A stretch of DNA of 64,000 nucleotides from Natrialba magadii ATCC 43099 (GTDB lineage Archaea > Halobacteriota > Halobacteria > Halobacteriales > Natrialbaceae), in assembly GCF_000025625.1 (NCBI RefSeq), contig NC_013922.1:744001-808000 (forward strand), read 5' to 3'. The notes below the pieces were generated by a model. That model made no database searches. It was not told where the DNA came from and saw only the letters and a program-made list of their open reading frames with translations. The first letter of the stretch is position 1; each line of letters opens with the position of its first letter. The position numbers and the translations under genes are program-made. This document shows, piece after piece, positions 1 through 7,414 of the stretch.

Positions 1-841
1 GCGGGGCGATTCCCATCGTGATGTAACAATCGCGAACTTGACAGCACAGGTGGCGAACCAGCGAGTGGCGAAAGTCCTCGAGGTCGTCGAACTGGTAGGC
101 ACGGCCGAACATCTGTGGACGGGCGTCTGGATGACGGTCTGGGACGGCTCCATCGGACTCACCTGTCACTGCTTCGTCGCGGTCGCCGTTTGCCCATCGG
201 ATCGTAACCGGTCCGATGGCCTCGATGACGCCCTCACTGAACGTTTCTGCCACACTGGAGGTGTCAATCTCCTCGTCGCTGGCGAAAGTCTGCTGGATAC
301 GACTCACGAGCCCCCCACTGTCGGTGGCCTGCTCGACCGTTCGCACCACTGCTTCCAGGGCTCCGTCAGCGATCAGGTCCTCGAGCAAGGCTGCCGTATC
401 GGTCTGATCCAGCCCGAGGTAGATGTCCTGTTCGACGCGTGGGACGGTCACCGGTGGCAGATCCGGAACCTCGACGACGGGGGCAGCCTCGCCAGCGTCG
501 TGGCGCATCTGCTGGTAGAACTCGCCGAAATAGTCCTCGAAGGTATCTGCCGGAAGGTTGGCAATAGCCATCGCGGCAGTCACAATCCTGTCGGGATTCG
601 AAAGCGGGTCGACCGTTTCGTACCCGCGCTGACGGTAGACGTAGAATTTGGCGAATCGACGCGTCTGATTGACCCACTCGTGTTCTTCTTGGGTGCGTTT
701 GGCTGGCTTGTCTGGATAGCCGTCTTGCTCGTGGTACTTTATCTCACCACTTTCGTTCATCTCGATACCGTGGTCTACACCATTGTTATCTTGAACCTTA
801 ATACCAATCCGCTTGGATTCTCCTGTAATAACTGCCTTCAT
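1..841 (-). CDS. QIRDC-family eCIS partner protein, copy 1 (partial, runs off left edge)
   Basis: The frame is open from an ATG at 841 to the window edge (about 280 codons), so the gene is cut by the window. The start overlaps the stop of the DUF4157 gene upstream (ATGA, 838-841), so the pair is translationally coupled. The N-terminus (MKAVITGES, then a QDNNG motif near residue 18) and the C-terminal CQVRDCY-x-xMG motif match three other proteins in this array by eye. I know no function for the family. Its invariable place behind a DUF4157 gene suggests a chaperone, adaptor or immunity-like partner of that cargo; this is inference. Confidence 0.85.
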   Translation of the reverse strand, partial: MKAVITGESKRIGIKVQDNNGVDHGIEMNESGEIKYHEQDGYPDKPAKRTQEEHEWVNQTRRFAKFYVYRQRGYETVDPLSNPDRIVTAAMAIANLPADTFEDYFGEFYQQMRHDAGEAAPVVEVPDLPPVTVPRVEQDIYLGLDQTDTAALLEDLIADGALEAVVRTVEQATDSGGLVSRIQQTFASDEEIDTSSVAETFSEGVIEAIGPVTIRWANGDRDEAVTGESDGAVPDRHPDARPQMFGRAYQFDDLEDFRHSLVRHLCCQVRDCYITMGIAP

Positions 842-2187
842 TGTTCGTACTCTGCCTCCATGTCCACGTCACCGGTCGAGTCACCCGCTCCAGTCTCGCC
901 ACTCTCTCGCAGTTCACGTTTGACCGTTTCGACGACCGTTGCGAGTTCTTCCGGGGAGAGACTGCTCTCTTCACCGAGTGCGGCGTCGGCAGCCCCTTTG
1001 CCGAGCATACTTGAGGCGAAGGCTCCAGAGGCAGCGACGGCAGCACCAGCAGCAAGCGGCAACGCGCCGGCGGATGCGACCGTCGTCAGTGCTGCAACGG
1101 TTGCGCCGACTCCGGCGGTGACCGCCGTTCGATTGTCGGTCGCCCCGTCGCGTAGCCGTTCCCACACGCTGCTCTCTCCGCCCTCGATCGCCTCGGGATC
1201 TACACCGAGGTCTTCCAACGCCGCTTCGTCCAGTTCGTCCGAGCCGCTGAGCAACTCTTCGATTTCCTCGGATCGCTGTTCCAATCGCTTGTCTACCGCC
1301 TCGGGAACGCGCTGTTCGATCTCTTCGGAGACGATTTTACGAATACGGGATGGGCTCGCGAGTCCACCGTCGTCGGTGGTCGTCCGCTGAATGTGGACGT
1401 CCGTCCCCATCCGACTCACGACTAGCGGCTCCTCACCGGAGAGTGCCTGTGCAGCCGCCTCGTCGGCCTCGCGCTCGAGTTGCGGATCAGGGTCAATCTC
1501 GAGATTAGCGCCCTCCTGGGGCATCATCGAAATCGGCGCGCCACCGTTCTGTTGTTTGACGTGGGCGAGTTCGTGCGCGAGCAAGTGCTGACCCTCCGGA
1601 CTTTCGGGGTCGTACTCGCCCGAATTAAACACGATATCGTTCCCGCAGGTAAACGCCTTCGCGTCGATCGCCTCAGCAGCTTTCGCTGCAGTACCGCCCG
1701 TGTGAAGGCGTACGTCCGAGAAATCGGCGTCCATCCGCTCCTCGAGGGCGCGTTGGACGGGCTGATCCAGCGGTTGGCCACCGTTGCTCAGCACGTCCAG
1801 GACCTTGCCGGGCACCTCGTCGATGGTCGTGTCGGTTCCCTCGAGCGAGCGCTGAATCTGACCCTCGTCACGACCGAATAGTCGTGGAACCGCCGAATCG
1901 GCAAGATCCACGGCGGCAGCGGAGTTGTCGAACGTCGCTGCCTCGAGGTGGGTCTCCACCCGGGCATGCTCGAGGGCAGCCGCCGCCAGCGGCTTGGAAC
2001 TTCCATCCCGGACAGCGGCTGACGAAGGCGTCGTGTCGGCTGTCTGTGCCTGTGACTTGTCGCTCGTCTCGTCGTCCGAGTCCGCGTTCCGGGAGCGTTT
2101 CCAGTGTTCTATGGACCACTTGCCCGCGGAACTCGAACGTATTAGTGCAGTTTTCGAGCACTCAGTACTGTGGGTCTGTGCCGACAT
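838..2187 (-). CDS. DUF4157 putative eCIS cargo protein, HELAH type, tail variant 1
   Basis: 449 residues. The N-terminal ~100 residues are polar and low in complexity. The DUF4157 domain (about 140-268) contains LHTG, FNSGEYDPESPEGQHL and the zinc-metallopeptidase-like motif HELAH at 205-209, with EREAD near 238-242 as a possible further ligand. After HIQR (265-268) the sequence differs entirely from the otherwise nearly identical gene at 5071-6369. The unique tail has a charged helical stretch, then an alanine/glycine-rich hydrophobic segment (about 360-400) that could enter membranes, and an acidic end. DUF4157 is a recurrent marker of eCIS-associated cargo and toxins. The effector activity of this tail is unknown. 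Confidence 0.85.
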   Translation of the reverse strand: MSAQTHSTECSKTALIRSSSAGKWSIEHWKRSRNADSDDETSDKSQAQTADTTPSSAAVRDGSSKPLAAAALEHARVETHLEAATFDNSAAAVDLADSAVPRLFGRDEGQIQRSLEGTDTTIDEVPGKVLDVLSNGGQPLDQPVQRALEERMDADFSDVRLHTGGTAAKAAEAIDAKAFTCGNDIVFNSGEYDPESPEGQHLLAHELAHVKQQNGGAPISMMPQEGANLEIDPDPQLEREADEAAAQALSGEEPLVVSRMGTDVHIQRTTTDDGGLASPSRIRKIVSEEIEQRVPEAVDKRLEQRSEEIEELLSGSDELDEAALEDLGVDPEAIEGGESSVWERLRDGATDNRTAVTAGVGATVAALTTVASAGALPLAAGAAVAASGAFASSMLGKGAADAALGEESSLSPEELATVVETVKRELRESGETGAGDSTGDVDMEAEYEQ

Positions 2188-3045
2188 GGGTTCGGTCAGT
2201 TCAGCAATGATTTCACACTGCCGAGCAAGGAGTTATCTGAGAAGTACTTCGAGTGGATGTCACCATAGAAGGTACCGTCGTCCTGAATGAGATGATAATC
2301 AGGGTAGAAGTCGACTTCGTCGTAGGCTTGGACGGCAGCGATGAGACCGACACCCAGCACCTGGAATTCTTCGGGCGGAGTAACGCCCATACGGATGAAG
2401 CAGTCTCGAATCTGGCAGATCAGGTTAAACTGGAGTGCAGCCTTGAAGTGTTCCATCGATCGGGGGTCGAGTGGCGACACCTCGAATCGAGCGTCGGGCT
2501 CTTTGTCGGGGTCGACGGCCGTCGTCACCTGCTCGATGCCGTCGTGATCGAGATACGCCATGTGCAACTCTGACGTCGTATCGACGTAGAATCCTTCTGT
2601 CAGTGCTGCCAGTTCTTCCTCGTCGGACTGTTCGAACAACTCCGTGGAAAAGCCGGTCCAGGCCTCGAGTCCATTGTCGGTTAGTCCTGCCAGCGACGTC
2701 TTCGTCGGTGCGTGCTCGTCTAAATCGAGGCCGAACTCCGCAGCGAGTTCTCGAGCGTCATCCGCAAGGTCGGTCTCGAGGGGATCGAGACCGAGGTAGA
2801 CATTCTTGCGATAGAGATGGTAGTCTTCGTCCTGGGAATCCGACGGTGGATGGAGAACGCGCTCGGTGCTGTCGTCGTGGTGACTTTTCAGTTGCTGGTA
2901 GAGATCGCCGAAGTGGTCCTCGAACTCCTCGAGGTCCATCGAATCGATCGCCGACCGAACCGCTTGCAGGTGGACGGGATTTTTCCACTTTGGGGAGACT
3001 GTGTCGTAACCGCGGTTCAGAAAGACGTAGTACTGAGCATAGCGG
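1388..3045. repeat. Segmental duplication, block 1 copy A (partner of 5570-7227)
   Basis: This stretch repeats 5570-7227 at an offset of 4182 with only scattered substitutions. It covers the constant head of one HELAH-type DUF4157 gene and the body of the partner gene upstream. Similarity stops sharply at both ends: at the head/tail boundary of the DUF4157 gene and about 75 codons into the partner gene. Confidence 0.85.
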
Positions 3046-3233
3046 CGAGCCTGATTATTATATTCGTTCTCTTCTCGGGTCCTGTTGGCCGCTTTGTCGT
3101 GGTATTCCTCACACAGGTGGGCATAAATCTCGCCATCAGATTTATGCATCTCAATTTGATGTTCGGAACCATTGTTATCGATTATTTTGGTACCGATATC
3201 AACTTCGTCTTCACCGATTATTTCGCCTTTCAT
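2196..3233 (-). CDS. QIRDC-family eCIS partner protein, copy 2
   Basis: 345 residues from ATG 3233. An in-frame upstream ATG at 3257 exists, but 3233 matches the starts of the other copies (MKGEII, MRAEIK, MKAVIT) and lies 7 nt after the preceding DUF4157 stop. The first ~75 residues are unique apart from IDNNG; the remaining ~270 residues are almost identical to copy 4 (6378-7412). Visible features are a charged N-terminal domain, an ARRYAQYYVFLNRGYDTV segment, an acidic middle, and the C-terminal LICQIRDCF-x-xMG motif. No signal peptide or membrane segment is visible. Function is unknown. Confidence 0.85.
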   Translation of the reverse strand: MKGEIIGEDEVDIGTKIIDNNGSEHQIEMHKSDGEIYAHLCEEYHDKAANRTREENEYNNQARRYAQYYVFLNRGYDTVSPKWKNPVHLQAVRSAIDSMDLEEFEDHFGDLYQQLKSHHDDSTERVLHPPSDSQDEDYHLYRKNVYLGLDPLETDLADDARELAAEFGLDLDEHAPTKTSLAGLTDNGLEAWTGFSTELFEQSDEEELAALTEGFYVDTTSELHMAYLDHDGIEQVTTAVDPDKEPDARFEVSPLDPRSMEHFKAALQFNLICQIRDCFIRMGVTPPEEFQVLGVGLIAAVQAYDEVDFYPDYHLIQDDGTFYGDIHSKYFSDNSLLGSVKSLLN

Positions 3234-3240
3234 AACACAA

Positions 3241-4095
3241 TCAGAATTTCGCACCATCGGAATGGTCGTTCATTTCTTCATCCTCATCCCGACCACCGAG
3301 CCATTTTGGCAGGCGATCTGTAACGGAGTCACCCCACTCGTCTAGCCAATCGGGGGTGACTTGCTCAGCAGTCTGGCTGACGGCAGAGCTCGTGTCCAGC
3401 ATCCCTTTGGTGGCAGCCCCAGCCAGCGCCGCACCGGCGATCGCTCCCAGCGGGCCTGCCAGTCCTAACGCGGCAATCCCCGCGCCAGTCGCCAACCCGG
3501 CCCCACTCGAGAGGGCGTCCTTCCCGGCTTCGGTGACCATCTGTCGTTTGGTCGAGGCGGGCCGGACCTGCTCGGAGACGTACTCGCCGAGCTTTGACAC
3601 TTGCCCCTCGAGATTTTCGACGCGTTCTTCAATATTGCCCTCAGTGGCCCCCATCTGGGCGTAGCTGTCAGCTTTGTCCTCCTGAGCTGCTTTTTGTGCT
3701 TCGTGGTTGAACTTCACGAAACTCGCTGCAGTACTACCAATGTCGGCGATGGCCCCCGTAAAGCGCTGGACGTGGATTTCGGCGTCGGCCATCTCACCCT
3801 CGAGACCGGCCTCCCAGCCGCGCATGACCTGGCCGGCGATCTCGTCGGCCTCGCGTTCGGCGGCCGGATCGGGGTCGACCTCCATCTCGACCTCGGTTTT
3901 GGGCATCATCGAGATGGGAGCGTCGGGTTGCTGCAGCGTGTGGACGACCTCGTGGGCGATGAGATGCTGGCCTTCTGGACTCTCGGGATCGTACTCGCCG
4001 GAGTTGAACACGAGTGTGAACGCCGACTGCCAGCCAGGGATACGTGAGTTGTTCGTTGTCGGCTGCGGCGACGCGACACGGAATTCGACACTCAT
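3241..4095 (-). CDS. DUF4157 putative cargo, N-terminally truncated mosaic (HEVVH type)
   Basis: 284 residues from ATG 4095; the frame also extends upstream to 4218, but that would overlap the preceding gene by about 100 nt. Compared with the full-length relative at 7415-8785, the first ~200 residues, including half of DUF4157, are missing and replaced by about 27 unrelated residues. The first shared block (FNSGEYDPESPEGQHL) matches the HELAH-type genes, whereas everything after LIAHEVVH matches the HEVVH-type gene, so it looks like a recombination product. The HExxH motif sits at 48-52. The tail keeps the glycine-rich hydrophobic segment and a TPDWLDEWG stretch. It may be inactive, a silent tail cassette, or still functional. 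Confidence 0.65.
   Translation of the reverse strand: MSVEFRVASPQPTTNNSRIPGWQSAFTLVFNSGEYDPESPEGQHLIAHEVVHTLQQPDAPISMMPKTEVEMEVDPDPAAEREADEIAGQVMRGWEAGLEGEMADAEIHVQRFTGAIADIGSTAASFVKFNHEAQKAAQEDKADSYAQMGATEGNIEERVENLEGQVSKLGEYVSEQVRPASTKRQMVTEAGKDALSSGAGLATGAGIAALGLAGPLGAIAGAALAGAATKGMLDTSSAVSQTAEQVTPDWLDEWGDSVTDRLPKWLGGRDEDEEMNDHSDGAKF
3280..3972. repeat. Segmental duplication, block 2 copy A (partner of 7454-8146)
   Basis: Direct repeat at an offset of 4174 covering the HEVVH motif and the whole tail of the HEVVH-type DUF4157 genes. It ends where the truncated gene switches to HELAH-type sequence, marking a recombination junction near 3972. Confidence 0.8.
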
Positions 4096-4117
4096 GAATG
4101 CTGTCTGCAGGTCTGGG

Positions 4118-5074
4118 TTAGGCCCTGTAGCCTGGAACGTCGGTGTTCGGATCGGCGTAGTCGGGGTAACAATCGAAGTGGCGGTACTTCTGGGCGAATT
4201 TGTAGAGGCCATGACCAAGCACGCGGTACTGTGCGGGCGGTTCCTCGCCCATCCCGACGTAGCAGTCTCTGATCTGACAGAGTAGGTGTTCCTCGATTAG
4301 GGGCCGGAACTGTTCAACTGAATGCGCAGGCATCGGCGTGAACTCGAGGCGGGCATCGGGTTCTCGATCAAACGGCCGATTGCCTTCGACGACGCGGTCG
4401 TCATTAGTGTCCTCATAGTAGAGCATGTGGACATCCGAAACTGCTTCGATAGAGAACTCTGGCGGCTCGATGTCGCCGGACGCCGCTCGCTCTTGGACCT
4501 GGCCGGCGAAACTGGCAACTTTCTGTCGGAGACCTCCACTGTCGGTCTGAGATTCGACTTCGTCAACAATCGTCGCCAGTTCGTCGCTGTACGCGTCCGC
4601 GGTCGCTCGGATCTCCTCGAGATCCTCCGCGAGGTAGACGTCGAGCATGTACAGTCTGAACTCCTCGCGATCGACGTACTCGAGCGAGTCGATCGGCGGT
4701 TCCACGGACGGATCGTCGTAGCTAACCACTTGCCGGTGGAGAGGATCGAACAGCGACTCGAACTCCTCGTCGTCCATCGTGTGAACGGCCGCGAGGACCG
4801 CGGCGAGCCGATCCGGGTTCATCCGAGGCTCGAGGGTGTCGTATTCTGTTTCTCGGTAAACGTGGTATTTGGCATAGCGCCGAGCCTGGGAGACACTTTC
4901 GTCCTCGGTGTTGGTACGCTCTGATGGATCGTCGGGGTAGCCGTTTTGGGCATGTTGTTTGATAGTCCCGTCAGGTTTTACGGCGATGGCATGCTCCGTC
5001 CCGTTATTATCGATTACATCTACTACTACCAAGTCGTCGTTTTCGCCATGGATTGAGGATTCCAAAATAATCAC
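4118..5074 (-). CDS. QIRDC-family eCIS partner protein, copy 3
   Basis: 318 residues. The ATG at 5074 overlaps the stop of the DUF4157 gene upstream (ATGA). The family layout is preserved: VIDNNGTEH near residue 22, ARRYAKYHVYRETEYDTL in the first third, and LLCQIRDCYVGMGEEPP near the C-terminus. It is clearly more diverged than copies 2 and 4 are from each other and ends about 20 residues earlier than them. It is paired with the tail-variant-2 DUF4157 protein, so partner sequence may track the cargo it accompanies; this is inference. No known function. Confidence 0.85.
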   Translation of the reverse strand: MIILESSIHGENDDLVVVDVIDNNGTEHAIAVKPDGTIKQHAQNGYPDDPSERTNTEDESVSQARRYAKYHVYRETEYDTLEPRMNPDRLAAVLAAVHTMDDEEFESLFDPLHRQVVSYDDPSVEPPIDSLEYVDREEFRLYMLDVYLAEDLEEIRATADAYSDELATIVDEVESQTDSGGLRQKVASFAGQVQERAASGDIEPPEFSIEAVSDVHMLYYEDTNDDRVVEGNRPFDREPDARLEFTPMPAHSVEQFRPLIEEHLLCQIRDCYVGMGEEPPAQYRVLGHGLYKFAQKYRHFDCYPDYADPNTDVPGYRA

Positions 5075-6369
5075 CCCACCAAGTTTCTAACCGAATCCAA
5101 CGTTCCTTCACTCTCATCTTCTTCACGGGATTTCTGATCGTCTTCGTCACTCTTGGCGCGCCACTCGGAGAACCACGCTTTGGCGCGCTTTTTGAGCGCG
5201 GAGATGCCTTCTTTGCCGCCAGTGACCTTCGCGGCGGTGGTCCCGGCAATGACCGTTCCGAGAACGGCGTCGGCGTGAGCGTCTCCGGTAAGATTGCCAA
5301 GTAGGCTTTCCACGCCGAGGGCGTCAGCACCAGCATGCTGAGCCTGGGTGAGTGCGGCACCGACGCTGCCCCAAATACCGGCCGCGCCAACTTTCTTCGC
5401 GACCCCGCCGTCGCCCGAACCGTCCAGTTGTGCTTTGAGCTCGTCGGTCCGATCGGCCAGTGACTTCAACGGCTCCAGTTCACTCAGTGACTCCTCGATG
5501 GCACTCACCCGGCCGGCCAGGCCCGCGCCACCTTCTGCACCTTTCACTGGAGCACCGGCAGGCATCCGCTGAATGTGGACATCCGTCCCCATCCGACTCA
5601 CGACTAGCGGCTCCTCACCGGAGAGTGCCTGCTCGGCCGCCGCGTCGGCCTCGCGCTCGAGTTGCGGATCAGGGTCAATCTCGAGATTAGCGCCCTCCTG
5701 GGGCATCATCGAAATCGGCGCGCCACCGTTCTGTTGTTTGACGTGGGCGAGTTCGTGCGCGAGCAAGTGCTGGCCCTCCGGACTTTCGGGATCGTACTCG
5801 CCCGAGTTGAACACGATATCGTTCCCGCAGGTAAACGCCTTCGCGTCGATCGCCTCAGCAGCTTTCGCTGCAGTGCCGCCCGTGTGAAGGCGTACGTCCG
5901 AGAAATCGGCGTCCATCCGCTCCTCGAGGGCGCGTTGAACGGGCTGATTCAGTGGTTGGCCACCGTTGCTCAGCACGTCCAGAACCTTGCCGGGAACCTC
6001 GTCGATGGTCGTGTCGGTTCCCTCGAGCGAGCGCTGAATCTGAGCCTCGTCACGGCCGAATAGTCGTGGAACCGCCGAATCAGCGAGATCCACGGCTGCA
6101 GCGGAGTTGTCGAACGTCGCTGCCTCGAGGTGAGTCTCCACCCGGGCATGCTCGAGGTCAGCCGCCGCCAGCGGTTTGGGGCTTCCATCCCAGACAGCGG
6201 CTGACGAAGACGCCGTGTCGGCAGTCTGTGCCCGTGACGTGTCGCTCGTCTCGTCGTCCGAGTCCGCGTTCCGGGAGCGCTTCCAGTGTTCTATGGACCA
6301 CTTGCCCGCGGAACTCGAACGTATTAGTGCAGTTTTCGAGTACTCAGTACTGTGGGTCTGTGCCGACAT
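5071..6369 (-). CDS. DUF4157 putative eCIS cargo protein, HELAH type, tail variant 2
   Basis: 432 residues. Residues 1-268 are nearly identical to the gene at 838-2187, including HELAH at 205-209 and the closing HIQR. After that point (nucleotide about 5570) similarity stops abruptly. The tail begins MPAGAPVKG, includes a short coiled-coil-like stretch (AIEESLSELEPLKSLADR), alanine-rich segments, and a basic then acidic C-terminus (KKRAKAWFSEW, EEDESEG). The constant head with an exchangeable tail is the layout of polymorphic toxins. The tail itself is unrecognised. Confidence 0.85.
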   Translation of the reverse strand: MSAQTHSTEYSKTALIRSSSAGKWSIEHWKRSRNADSDDETSDTSRAQTADTASSSAAVWDGSPKPLAAADLEHARVETHLEAATFDNSAAAVDLADSAVPRLFGRDEAQIQRSLEGTDTTIDEVPGKVLDVLSNGGQPLNQPVQRALEERMDADFSDVRLHTGGTAAKAAEAIDAKAFTCGNDIVFNSGEYDPESPEGQHLLAHELAHVKQQNGGAPISMMPQEGANLEIDPDPQLEREADAAAEQALSGEEPLVVSRMGTDVHIQRMPAGAPVKGAEGGAGLAGRVSAIEESLSELEPLKSLADRTDELKAQLDGSGDGGVAKKVGAAGIWGSVGAALTQAQHAGADALGVESLLGNLTGDAHADAVLGTVIAGTTAAKVTGGKEGISALKKRAKAWFSEWRAKSDEDDQKSREEDESEGTLDSVRNLVG

Positions 6370-7227
6370 GGGTTCGGTCAGTTCAGCAATGATTTCACAC
6401 TGCCGAGCAAGGAGTTATCTGAGAAGTACTTCGAGTGGATGTCACCATAGAAGGTACCGTCGTCCTGAATGAGATGATAATCAGGGTAGAAGTCGACTTC
6501 GTCGTAGGCTTGGACGGCAGCGATAAGGCCAACACCCAGCACTTGGAACTCTTCAGGCGGAGTAACGCCCATGCGGATGAAGCAGTCTCGAATCTGGCAG
6601 ATCAGGTTAAACTGAAGTGCAGCCTTGAAGTGTTCCATCGATCGGGGGTCGATTGGCGACACCTCGAATCGAGCGTCGGGCTCTTTGTCGGGGTCGACGG
6701 CCGTCGTCACTTGTTCGATGCCGTCGTGGTCGAGATACGCCATGTGCAACTCTGACGTCGTATCGACGTAGAATCCTTCTGTCAGTGCTGCCAGTTCTTC
6801 CTCGTCGGACTGTTCGAACAACTCCGTGGAAAAGCCGGTCCAGGCCTCGAGTCCATTGTCGGTTAGTCCTGCCAGCGACGTCTTCGTCGGTGCGTGCTCG
6901 TCTAAATCGAGGCCGAATTCCGCAGCGAGTTCTCGTGCGTCGTCGGCGAGGTCGGTCTCGAGGGGATCGAGCCCGAGATAGACATTCTTGCGATAGAGGT
7001 GGTAGTCTTCGTCCTGGGAATCCGACGGTGGATGGAGAACGCGCTCGGTGTCCTCGTCGTGGTGACTTTTCAGTTGCTGGTAGAGATCACCAAAGTGATC
7101 CTCGAACTCCTCGAGGTCCATCGAATCGATCGCCGACCGAACCGCCTGCAGGTGGACGGGGTTTTTCCACTTCGGGTTGACAGTGTCGTAACCCCGATTC
7201 AGGAAGACGTAGTACTGGGCGTAGCGT
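5570..7227. repeat. Segmental duplication, block 1 copy B (partner of 1388-3045)
   Basis: Second copy of the block at 1388-3045, in direct orientation. The high identity, including the intergenic 8 nt and the region around the DUF4157 start, implies a recent duplication or continuing gene conversion within the cargo array. Confidence 0.85.
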
Positions 7228-7412
7228 CGGGCTTGCTTGCCGTACTCGCTTTCTTCTCGAGTGCGCTTTTCAGGTTTTGATGGATAATCCTCACACTCAT
7301 GACCATCAATCTCCCCGTCATCACAGATTCCAATTTTGTGTTTGACATTATTATTGTCCGTGACTAGAACTCCGAACCCATCATTCGTTTCTTTTTTAAT
7401 TTCTGCCCTCAT
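6378..7412 (-). CDS. QIRDC-family eCIS partner protein, copy 4
   Basis: 344 residues, beginning 2 nt after the stop of the first DUF4157 gene of the operon. From about residue 75 to the end it is almost identical to copy 2 (2196-3233), while the first 75 residues share only scattered positions (TDNNN, GEIDGHE, RTREESEY). The C-terminal motif is LICQIRDCFIRMGVTPPEE. A conserved body with a variable N-terminus mirrors the constant and variable parts of the neighbouring DUF4157 proteins, so the N-terminus could be the part that recognises a particular cargo. That is a hypothesis. Confidence 0.85.
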   Translation of the reverse strand: MRAEIKKETNDGFGVLVTDNNNVKHKIGICDDGEIDGHECEDYPSKPEKRTREESEYGKQARRYAQYYVFLNRGYDTVNPKWKNPVHLQAVRSAIDSMDLEEFEDHFGDLYQQLKSHHDEDTERVLHPPSDSQDEDYHLYRKNVYLGLDPLETDLADDARELAAEFGLDLDEHAPTKTSLAGLTDNGLEAWTGFSTELFEQSDEEELAALTEGFYVDTTSELHMAYLDHDGIEQVTTAVDPDKEPDARFEVSPIDPRSMEHFKAALQFNLICQIRDCFIRMGVTPPEEFQVLGVGLIAAVQAYDEVDFYPDYHLIQDDGTFYGDIHSKYFSDNSLLGSVKSLLN

Positions 7413-7414
7413 AC

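Noticed and set aside
38-1390. 450-codon plus-strand ORF across the left cargo genes
   Set aside because: It is antisense to two well-supported minus-strand genes, has no domain, and its composition is that of a high-GC shadow frame.
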